DNA from: Betaproteobacteria bacterium
GTDB taxonomy: Bacteria > Pseudomonadota > Gammaproteobacteria > Burkholderiales > SG8-39
Direction: 5' to 3'
Assembly: GCA_019237595.1 (NCBI GenBank)
Contig: JAFAGU010000064.1
Span: 1-7,709 of the forward strand
Length of the DNA: 7,709 bases
Part shown: positions 1 through 7,300 of the stretch, piece by piece
How the letters are laid out: each line of letters opens with the position of its first letter
How positions within the stretch are numbered: position 1 is the first letter of the stretch
The notes under the pieces: model-generated
Told to the model about the DNA's origin: nothing
The model's input: only the letters and a program-made list of their open reading frames with translations
The model's database searches: none
Position numbers and translations under genes: made by a program

Positions 1-447
1 GAAGTCCGCGCGGATCGGCTTGGCCACCTTGAGCTGCTTCTCGACGAGCACGGCGCAGTGGAAGGCGCGCGCGCGAAGCTCGAGAAGCCTCTGCCGGATC
101 GCCGCCATGGTGTCGCCTCCGTCCAGGATGTCGTCGAGCACGAGGACGGTCCTTCCCTCGACGCCCTTCGGCGGGGTGACGCGCCATTCGATCACCGACC
201 CGCGCGTCGCCGAGCCATAGCGGGAGGCATGGATGTAGTCGAAGTCGAGCGGAAAGCGCAGCTTCGGCAGGATCTGTCCCGCGAAAACGATCGCGCCGCC
301 CATCACGGCGAGGACCAGCGGGTAGGACTCGGCGAGTCGGCTCGTGATCTCGCCTGCCAGGCGCTCGATCGCGCGCTCCACGTCGGAGGCGCTCGCAACG
401 ACGTCCGACTCGCGCAGGAACGTCCAGGCCTCGCTTGGCTCTGCCAT
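1..447 (-). CDS. hpt: Hypoxanthine-guanine phosphoribosyltransferase, 3' end cut off by window edge
   Basis: This is a type I phosphoribosyltransferase that would join hypoxanthine or guanine to PRPP to give IMP or GMP in cytoplasmic purine salvage. The window holds 149 codons with no stop; the family usually has about 180, so roughly the last 30 residues lie beyond the left edge. The clearest evidence is the PRPP-binding loop at residues 101-113 (VLVLDDILDGGDT), a hydrophobic strand followed by the acidic pair D105/D106 and then G-D-T. Upstream are a MGGAIVFAG segment (49-57) and a YIHASRYG segment (71-78), both typical of this family. The chosen ATG lies 13 bp after the galU stop and gives the expected N-terminal length. 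Shine-Dalgarno pairing upstream is poor, so coupling to galU translation is likely. The family is well supported; the exact base preference (hypoxanthine, guanine or xanthine) cannot be read from the fragment. Confidence 0.9.
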   Translation of the reverse strand, partial: MAEPSEAWTFLRESDVVASASDVERAIERLAGEITSRLAESYPLVLAVMGGAIVFAGQILPKLRFPLDFDYIHASRYGSATRGSVIEWRVTPPKGVEGRTVLVLDDILDGGDTMAAIRQRLLELRARAFHCAVLVEKQLKVAKPIRADF

Positions 448-460
448 GCCCGCGAGTTTA

Positions 461-1327
461 TCAGCGCAACTTCAGGTACTGGCCGAACGCCTCGCCGATC
501 TCGGGGTGCCGCAATCCAAGCTCCACCGTGGCTTGCAGGTACCCGAGCTTGGAGCCGCAGTCGTAGCGCTTGCCAGGAAGCCGGATGGCGAGCACGCGCT
601 CGTGCACGAGCAGCGCCGAGATGGCGTCGGTGAGCTGGACCTCGCCGCCGGCGCCCGGCGAAACCTCGGAGAGCAGGTCGAAGATGCGCGGCGAGAGCAC
701 GTAGCGCCCGATCACGCCGAGGTTGGACGGCGCCTCGGACGGCTTGGGCTTCTCCACGATGCTGTGGATGCGCGCGAGATCGCCCTGCATCCTGTCCGCG
801 GTAACGATCCCGTAGCTTTGCGTCTGGTCGCGAGGAACCTCCTCCACCCCGAGGAGCGAAGAGCCCTCCCGCTCGAACGCCTGCGCCATGCGCACCATTG
901 CGGGCGGCTGGGAATCCATGAGGTCGTCGGCAAGCAGGACGGCGAAGGGTTCATAGCCCACGACCGGCTGGGCGCAGAGCACGGCGTGCCCCAGGCCCAG
1001 CGGCTCGGCCTGCCGGATGTAGATGCAGCGCACGCCCTCGGGCAGCACGGAGCGCACGAGGTCGAGCAGCACGTTCTTGCCCTTGCGCTCGAGCTCCGTC
1101 TCGAGCTCGTAGGCCTTGTCGAAATGATCTTCGATGGCCCGCTTGTTGCGGCCCGTGACGAAGATCATTTCCGTGATGCCCGCCGCGGCCGCCTCCTCCA
1201 CCGCATACTGAATGAGCGGCTTGTCGACGATCGGCAGCATCTCCTTGGGGCTCGCCTTGGTCACGGGGAGGAACCGGCTGCCGAGGCCCGCTACGGGGAA
1301 GACCGCTTTCCTGAGCTTCGCGTGCAT
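461..1327 (-). CDS. galU: UTP-glucose-1-phosphate uridylyltransferase
   Basis: GalU makes UDP-glucose and pyrophosphate from UTP and glucose-1-phosphate in the cytoplasm, feeding synthesis of LPS, exopolysaccharide and other glucosylated products. The 288-residue protein has the normal length and is complete. Visible motifs in order are the nucleotide-binding GLGSRFLP (14-21) followed by KEMLPIVDKP (28-37), the LADDLMD metal/sugar site (132-138), VEKP (191-194), GGEVQLTD (227-234) and KRYDCGSKLGYLQA (253-266). Together these separate bacterial GalU from RfbA/GlmU-type nucleotidyltransferases. The GalF paralogue, a regulatory form in enterics, is an unlikely alternative because the catalytic motifs look intact. 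The ATG is only 3 bp after the ligA stop (TGA-GCC-ATG), with no strong ribosome site of its own, which points to translational coupling with ligA. Thirteen bp separate it from the downstream phosphoribosyltransferase gene. Confidence 0.96.
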   Translation of the reverse strand: MHAKLRKAVFPVAGLGSRFLPVTKASPKEMLPIVDKPLIQYAVEEAAAAGITEMIFVTGRNKRAIEDHFDKAYELETELERKGKNVLLDLVRSVLPEGVRCIYIRQAEPLGLGHAVLCAQPVVGYEPFAVLLADDLMDSQPPAMVRMAQAFEREGSSLLGVEEVPRDQTQSYGIVTADRMQGDLARIHSIVEKPKPSEAPSNLGVIGRYVLSPRIFDLLSEVSPGAGGEVQLTDAISALLVHERVLAIRLPGKRYDCGSKLGYLQATVELGLRHPEIGEAFGQYLKLR

Positions 1328-1330
1328 GGC

Positions 1331-3397
1331 TCAGATTCTGCCCAATAGTCGGGCGAGCTGCTTTTCGTCGAGCACCGGGACGCCGAGCTCGCGGGCCTTC
1401 TCCAGCTTGCTGCCCGCATCGGCTCCCGCGACGACGTAGTCCGTCTTCCGGGAAACCGAGCTGGCGACCTTGTGGCCGAGCTGCTCGAGCGCCGCCTGCG
1501 CCTCATCGCGCGTCATGGTGGCGAGCGAGCCCGTGAGTACGAAGGTCTTCCCTTCGACGGCCCTGCCGGCGGGCTCCGGCTTCGACAGGCGGATCTCGGC
1601 TAGCAGCCGTCGGATCACCTGCGCGTTGTGCGGCTCGTGGAGGAAGGTCTGGATGCTTTCCATGAGTTCCGGCCCGATGCCCTCGAATGGCACCTCGAGG
1701 GACGGATCGCCGGCCTTCTTGCGACGCGCATTCTCCTTGCGAACTGCCTCCTTGTCTTGCGCGGCCTTGGCCCAGTCGGCCTGCATGAGCGCCTCCAGGG
1801 AACCGAATTGCCGCGCCAGGATCTTCGCCACTTCTTCGCCGACGCCGGGAATACCGAGCGCGTAGATGAAACGCGGCAAGGTCCGCTCGCGCGATGCGCC
1901 AATGCTCTCCACGAGGTTGGCCGCTGATTTCTCGCCCATGCGGTCCAGCCCCGACAGCGTCTGCGCGTCGAGCCGGTAGAGGTCCGCCGGGTTTGCGACG
2001 ATCTCGCGCTCGACGAGCTGGTCGACCACCTTCTCGCCCAGGCCTTCGATATCCATGGCGCGGCGGCCCGCGAAATGCAGGAGCGTCTGCTTGCGCTGCG
2101 CCTTGCAATAGAGGCCGCCGGTGCAGCGGGTCGCCGCTTCGCCCTCGACGCGTACCGTAGGAGAGCCGCAGACCGGGCAGGTCCGCGGCATCTCGAAGCG
2201 GTCCTGCGCGCGCCTCGGACCGGGGGCGCTCACGCCGACGATTTCCGGGATGACGTCGCCGGCGCGTCGCACCACGACTCGGTCGCCCACCCAGACATCC
2301 TTGCGGCGCAGCTCGTCCTCGTTGTGGAGCGTCGCGTTCGTGACGGTGACGCCGCCGACGAACACCGGCTGCAGTTTCGCCACGGGGGTGAGCACTCCGG
2401 TGCGTCCCACCTGGACCGCAATCCCGAGCACTTCGGTCATTTCCTCCTGCGCCGGATACTTGTGGGCGACGGCCCAGCGAGGCTCGCGCGCAACGAAGCC
2501 CAGCCGAGCCTGCGCTTCGAGGCTGTTCACCTTGTACACGACGCCGTCGATGTCGAACGGCAATTCCCGGCGACGCTCGCCCATGTGCCGGTGGTATTCG
2601 ATCAGGCCTTCGGCGCCCTCCACCACGCGCCTTTCGCGGCTCACCGGCAAGCCCAGGCGCTCGAGCTCGTCGAGCACGCCGCTCTGCGTCGATGGGACCT
2701 GCCAGCCTTGCGTGACACCGATGCCATAGGCGAAGAAGCGGAGCGGCCGCTGCGCCGCGAGCTTCGGATCGAGCTGGCGCACGGCGCCCGCGGCGGCATT
2801 GCGCGGATTCACGAACACCTTTCCTCCGGAAGCTTGCTGGCGTTGATTGAGCTTCTCGAAGTCCCGCCGATCCATGTAGACCTCGCCGCGCACTTCCAGC
2901 CGGCGCGGCGCGCGGGCAAGGAGCGTGAGCGGCACGCTGCGGATCGTGCGCACGTTGTGCGTCACGTCTTCGCCGACCTCGCCGTCGCCGCGCGTCGCAG
3001 CACGCTCGAGCCGCCCGCCCTCGTAGAGCAGGCTCACCGCGAGGCCGTCGAACTTGGGCTCCGCGGCGTACTGCACGCGTTCCAGGCCGAGCTCGCGCCT
3101 CATGCGGTTGTCGAAGGCCACCGCGCCCGCATCGCTCGTGTCCGTCTCGGTTCGGATCGACAGCATGGGGATCTCGTGGCGCACCGGCTGCAGCTCCGGA
3201 AGCGGTGCGCCGCCGACCCTCGCAGTAGGAGAGTCTGCCGTCCTGAGCGCGGGATGCTCTTCTTCCAGGCGCTGAAGCTCCTGGAAGAGGCGGTCGTATT
3301 CCGCGTCCGATATTTGCGGCGCGTCCTCCACGTAATAGAGCCGGTTATGGCGCTCGATCGCTTCGCGGAGGGCGCGCGCTCTCTTCTCGGGACTCAT
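1331..3397 (-). CDS. ligA: NAD-dependent DNA ligase LigA
   Basis: LigA seals 3'-OH/5'-phosphate nicks using NAD+ and is the replicative ligase for Okazaki fragments and repair. The 688-residue protein has the full bacterial domain order. The Ia NMN-binding domain holds YYVEDAP and DAEYDRL near residues 21-37. The adenylation domain has the nucleophile K115 in KFDG (115-118) and later the DGVVYKV motif (284-290). An OB fold follows, then a four-cysteine zinc finger (C407, C410, C425, C431), helix-hairpin-helix repeats (about 445-600) and a BRCT domain (about 612-688). Every expected key residue is present. Residues about 543-571 form a Lys/Arg/Glu-rich insert relative to E. coli LigA, placed just before the last hairpin (FEGIGPELMESI), making the protein slightly longer than the E. 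coli enzyme. Its ATG overlaps the zipA-like stop by 4 bp, and galU follows after 3 bp. Confidence 0.98.
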   Translation of the reverse strand: MSPEKRARALREAIERHNRLYYVEDAPQISDAEYDRLFQELQRLEEEHPALRTADSPTARVGGAPLPELQPVRHEIPMLSIRTETDTSDAGAVAFDNRMRRELGLERVQYAAEPKFDGLAVSLLYEGGRLERAATRGDGEVGEDVTHNVRTIRSVPLTLLARAPRRLEVRGEVYMDRRDFEKLNQRQQASGGKVFVNPRNAAAGAVRQLDPKLAAQRPLRFFAYGIGVTQGWQVPSTQSGVLDELERLGLPVSRERRVVEGAEGLIEYHRHMGERRRELPFDIDGVVYKVNSLEAQARLGFVAREPRWAVAHKYPAQEEMTEVLGIAVQVGRTGVLTPVAKLQPVFVGGVTVTNATLHNEDELRRKDVWVGDRVVVRRAGDVIPEIVGVSAPGPRRAQDRFEMPRTCPVCGSPTVRVEGEAATRCTGGLYCKAQRKQTLLHFAGRRAMDIEGLGEKVVDQLVEREIVANPADLYRLDAQTLSGLDRMGEKSAANLVESIGASRERTLPRFIYALGIPGVGEEVAKILARQFGSLEALMQADWAKAAQDKEAVRKENARRKKAGDPSLEVPFEGIGPELMESIQTFLHEPHNAQVIRRLLAEIRLSKPEPAGRAVEGKTFVLTGSLATMTRDEAQAALEQLGHKVASSVSRKTDYVVAGADAGSKLEKARELGVPVLDEKQLARLLGRI
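3394..3397 (-). other. ATGA stop/start overlap joining zipA-like gene and ligA
   Basis: On the minus strand the last codon of the zipA-like gene (TGA) and the first codon of ligA (ATG) share the four bases ATGA. The bases just upstream on the minus strand (ending CTCTTTTC) contain no clear Shine-Dalgarno sequence. Ribosomes finishing the zipA-like frame therefore probably restart on ligA. The arrangement also supports the ATG chosen as the ligA start. Confidence 0.85.
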
Positions 3398-4302
3398 GAA
3401 AAGAGGCGCAGCGCGAGCGGGCTGCCCGGCTCGATGCCGCGCGAACCGAGGGCCATCTTCACCGATTCGAGCTCCGCCTCGATCGCCGCGAGCGCGCGAT
3501 CATCGAGGACGCGGCCCCGGTCGTCGACCAGCCGCCCGGTCGCGCCGGCGAGCTGTCGCCCTGCCCGTGCCATGGCCTCGAAGGCCCTCGCCGGCTCATG
3601 CGTGCGCGCCACATCCAGCGTGAGCGTCAGGCCGTCCTCGCGAAGCGTGGCGTGGAACGGCCGGCCGGCGAGCGCATCGGCATCGACCGCCACGCCGACG
3701 ACGTGCAGCGCCACCTGGATATCGGCGTCGGCGCACGCGCGATCGAGCTCGCGCGCGCCCTCTAGTGCCGCGCGCATCTCGGGCGCCTCGACGTTGGCGC
3801 CGATACGGGTAGCCATGTTCTCCGCCTCGGCGCGAAACTCGATGAGCTCGCCATCCGGTACGACACCCGCGCGGCTCACCATCTGGAGCGACGCCCGCAG
3901 GGAGTGGTACGACCCGAGGTCGCCGGCCGCCAAGCGGCGCCAGCCGCTTCCGTCGGATCCCGCGATGAGGGCGCGGCGGCCAAAGCGCGCTTCGAGCGGG
4001 CGCCAGGCTTCCAGCACCGCCGCCCCCGGCATGCCTGAAGCGGTGCGCAGCACCACAACGTAGTCGACCCGATCATCCGGCAGCGCATGTTCAACGCCGC
4101 CAGTGGCATGGGCAGGTACGGAGGGCATGGGCTCGGGAACCTCGATCGCGGCCTTCGCGTCGAGCAGCACGTCGGCATGGCCGGAGGCGAACGCGCGTTG
4201 CGCAGCGCGACCTGCCTTGCGTTCCTGCACGCGATTGAAGACGAGAACCGCCGCGACGACCAGGCCGCCGATCGCGAGGAGGCCGAGCTGCAGGTCGGTC
4301 AT
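3394..4302 (-). CDS. zipA: ZipA-like cell division protein (membrane anchor plus C-terminal FtsZ-binding-type domain)
   Basis: The 302-residue protein is likely a bitopic inner-membrane protein that links FtsZ to the membrane at the division septum. Residues about 5-23 are one hydrophobic helix (LGLLAIGGLVVAAVLVF within it) followed by basic residues (R24, R28, K29), matching ZipA topology with the bulk in the cytoplasm. A short linker (about 30-78) with few prolines replaces the long Pro/Gln-rich linker of enteric ZipA. The C-terminal part resembles the ZipA domain: GLTLTLDVAR (224-233), then a helix-strand pattern ending in GRLVDDRGRVLDD (256-268), which parallels the GGVVLDDQRR segment of E. 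coli ZipA. The tail ends in GSPLALRLFS. Position between smc and ligA is what I recall for ZipA-like genes in betaproteobacteria. The middle of the domain looks shorter than in classical ZipA. The family is fairly sure; FtsZ binding itself is inferred. Confidence 0.78.
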   Translation of the reverse strand: MTDLQLGLLAIGGLVVAAVLVFNRVQERKAGRAAQRAFASGHADVLLDAKAAIEVPEPMPSVPAHATGGVEHALPDDRVDYVVVLRTASGMPGAAVLEAWRPLEARFGRRALIAGSDGSGWRRLAAGDLGSYHSLRASLQMVSRAGVVPDGELIEFRAEAENMATRIGANVEAPEMRAALEGARELDRACADADIQVALHVVGVAVDADALAGRPFHATLREDGLTLTLDVARTHEPARAFEAMARAGRQLAGATGRLVDDRGRVLDDRALAAIEAELESVKMALGSRGIEPGSPLALRLFS

Positions 4303-4333
4303 GTCCGGCCGGGACGGAAGGCGGGCCCCGCCC
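4303..4333 (-). promoter_or_regulatory. smc to zipA-like gap with a GC palindrome
   Basis: This 31-bp gap is the longest non-coding stretch in the window. It holds the inverted repeat GGCGGGCCCCGCC (plus strand, 4320-4332), which is symmetric around one central base. As RNA it could form only a 4-bp stem with a 5-nt loop, and no U-run follows, so it does not look like an intrinsic terminator. Before the zipA-like ATG there is only a weak ribosome-site candidate (CCGGAC immediately upstream). The sequence is too short and too GC-rich to show a recognisable promoter, and continued transcription from smc is the simplest reading. Confidence 0.4.
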
Positions 4334-7300
4334 TCAGGCGGCGAGCTCCTCCCGGATGCGCAGCGCCTCCTCGATGTCGACCGCCACCACTCGCGAGACG
4401 CCGGATTCGGGCATGGTGACGCCGATCAGCTGCTCGGCCATCTCCATCGAGATCTTGTTGTGGCTGATGAAGAGGAACTGGGTCTGAGCGGACATGCGCT
4501 TCACGAGGTCGCAGAAGCGCTGCGTGTTCGAGTCGTCGAGCGGCGCATCGACCTCGTCGAGCAGGCAGAAGGGCGCAGGATTGAGCTGGAACATCGAGAA
4601 GACGAGCGAGATCGCGGTGAGCGCCTTCTCGCCGCCTGAAAGGAGGTGAATGCTGCTGTTTCGCTTGCCCGGCGGGTGCGCCATTACCTGGACGCCCGCG
4701 TCGAGGATTTCCTCGCCGGTCATGACGAGCTTCGCCTCGCCGCCGCCGAAGAGCGCCGGGAAAAGCGAGCCGAAGTGCCGGTTGACGCTATCGAAGGTCT
4801 CCCGCAGGAGCTCGCGCGTTTCCTTGTCGATCTTGCGGATCGCGTCCTCGAGCGTGCGCACCGCTTCCTCGAGGTCGGTCGCCTGCGAGTCGAGGTAGCC
4901 CTTGCGCTCGCGGCTCGTGGCGAGCTCCTCGAGCGCTGCGAGGTTTACCGCGCCAAGCTCGCTGATCGACTGCGTGAGCCGTGTGATTTCGCCCTGGAGG
5001 GTCGAGGGCCGGGGCGCCCCCTCGGCCGCTCCTGTGAGCAGCGCCTCGTCGGCCTTCGCTTCGCGCAGCTGGGCCGCGAACTGTTCGGCGTTGAGCTGCG
5101 CTGCCTGCTCCTTCAGCTTGAGCTCGCCCAGGCGCTCGCGAAGCGGCGCCACGCGGGCGTCGCTTTGCAGGCGCTTCTCCTCGAGCTCGCGGAGCGCCGT
5201 AGCCGCGGCTTCCACAGCATCGCGCGCCTCGGCGAGCAGCTTCTCGTTCCGGATGCGCACTTCCACCGCGGCTTCCAGTGCCCGCCTGACCTCCGGGATC
5301 GGATCGGCTGCGAGCTCCTCGGTGAGCTTGGCGATCTCGGCGTCCGCCCGCTCGATCTGCTGGTCGATCATCTTCACCGAGCTGTCGATCTCGGTGATCT
5401 TCGAGGTGCATTCCCGCTCGCCGAACACCGCATCCTGCGCTTCTCGCTCGGCCTGCTGGACGGCGCGGCGCTGGGCGGCGAGCGCCGTCTCCGCGCCGAT
5501 GTGCGCCCCGCGTGCTTTCTCGAGCGCGGCCCTGGCCGAGGCGATCTCGCCTTCCATCGTGCGCAGCCGCTCGCGCGCCTCCGCAAGGGAGCGCTCCCCC
5601 GCGGCGCGCTCGCGTGCGACTTCGGAGAGATCCGCCTCGATCTGCCCGTGAAGCTCGCGATAACGCTCCTGCGCCTGCTCGTGCTTTACCTGCTCGATTT
5701 GCGCCTCGTGCCTTGCCTTTTGGCGCTCGGCGACCTGCGCCCGCGCGTCTTCGAGCGCGGCTGTGCGCTCGGCGACTGCCGCCTCTATGGCCTGGAGCGC
5801 GAGCTTTGCCTGGTCGAGCGCCGACTGAAGCTCGCCACAGCGCCGCTCGAGGGTCTCGATTTCGGCCTGGCGGGAGAGCACGCCGGCATCCCCGGCATCC
5901 GGGGCGTGGAAGCTGACCGTGCAGTGGGTGAACTGGTCTCCTGCGCGGTTGACGAGCACAGCGCCGGCAGGCAACGCCGCCCGTGTGGCGGGGTCGGGCG
6001 TGCCTTCAGTCGCGTAGACGGCATGGAGCCAGTCGGCAAGCGCGCCGGCGAGCGCCGGTTCCATGGCCTTGACCTTGGCGAGCAACGGAGAAAAGCGCCC
6101 GCCGGGCTCGGCCGCAGCGCGGCTCTCGCCCGCGAAGATGCTGGCTTTCGCGGCCGGATGGTCAGTAAGCAGGGCAGCGAGGCGCCCGCCGTCGCTGACC
6201 TCCACGGCGTGCAGGCGCTCGCGAAGGACCGACTCGACGGCCGCTTCCCAGCCCTGCTCGATCTTCAGCTTCTGCCAGAACCTCGGGAGGCTTCCGAGCC
6301 CGTGACGGCCCTGCCACTCGCGGAGCTTCGCGTCGTTCCCGGCCGACTCCTGGATCTGGCGCAGCGTGGCCAGTTGCGCCCGAGCGCCGGCGTGCTCGCG
6401 CTCGGCGCCGGCAAGCGCCTCGGCGGCCTGCGCTCGACGATCCTCGAGTGAAGCGCATTCCGCCTGGCAGGCTTCCACTGCTTCCAGGCTCGAGGAAAGC
6501 GCTGCATCGAGGCCGGCCAGCCGCTCGGCCAGCGCCCGCGTCGCCGCGGCATCGGGCGCCTCCAGCGTCTGGAGCTCGCTTTGCAGGCGTTCCGCGCGCT
6601 GCTCGAGCCCCTGGAATCCTCGCTCAAGGTGCGCGAGATTCGCCTGCTCGAGCTGCAGGCGGCTTTCGGCCTGGATGAGCGCCGCCCGCGCCTCGTTCAG
6701 CCGCTCCTGCGCGGTGCGAAAAGCGGCCTCAGACTCCGGCAGAAGCGCGTTTTGCTTGTCGAGCGCTTCGCGGGTCTGGGCGACCTTTTGCTTGGCGCTC
6801 CCCGAGCGCGAAGCCCACATGTGCAAGGCCTGCGTGAGCTGCGCGCGCTGCTCGCGCCAGCTGGCGAGCTGCGCTCGGCGCTCGGTGTGCTGGCTCTCGA
6901 GGCGGCTCCTCGTCTCTTCCGCGTGGCGCAGCTCCGACTCGTGGCGCGCCACCTCGGCGTTGGCGCCATAAAGGGCTGCCTGCGCGGCATTGAGGCTGTC
7001 GCCGGCGCCGTAGTGCGCGGCGCGCGCGGTCTCCACGCGGGATTCGATGCCTCGCAGCTCGGCCGTCTCCGCCTCGAGCTCGTTGGTCGATTTCGCGATC
7101 TCGGCGGCATGGCGCTCGCCCTCGGCCGCGGCGTCCCGGCGGCGCAGGAACCAAAGAAGGTGCTGCTTGAGCTGCAGGTCGGAGTGGTACTCCTTGTAGC
7201 GCGAGGCGATTTCCGCCTGTCCCTCGAGTTTCTCGAGCTGCGCGCCGAGCTCCATGCGGATGTCGGTGATCCTCGCGAGGTTCTCGCGAGTGTCGGCGAG

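Noticed and set aside
344..1348. Plus-strand open frame of 334 codons antisense to galU and the start of hpt
   Set aside because: galU on the other strand has all of its motifs; the antisense product has no recognisable motif and composition typical of a frame shadow.
2075..4063. Plus-strand open frame of 662 codons antisense to ligA and the zipA-like gene
   Set aside because: It crosses two well-supported genes, its protein is rich in Arg/His/Ala/Ser with no recognisable domain, and long antisense frames are expected opposite GC-rich genes with biased third positions.
4320..4332. GC palindrome after smc considered as a transcription terminator
   Set aside because: The stem is only about 4 bp once a loop is allowed, no T-run follows on the minus strand, and the next gene begins within 31 bp.
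4646..6451. Plus-strand open frame of 601 codons antisense to smc, starting next to a strong Shine-Dalgarno-like sequence
   Set aside because: Its Leu/Arg/Ala/Gly-rich product mirrors the repetitive coiled-coil codons of smc, it overlaps the conserved SMC hinge and head, and the ribosome-site match comes from conserved SMC codons.
4700..7300. Repeated GAGCTC/CTCGAG-like words across smc considered as a DNA repeat array
   Set aside because: They are irregularly spaced and explained by Glu/Leu/Ala/Arg-rich heptads of the SMC coiled coils.
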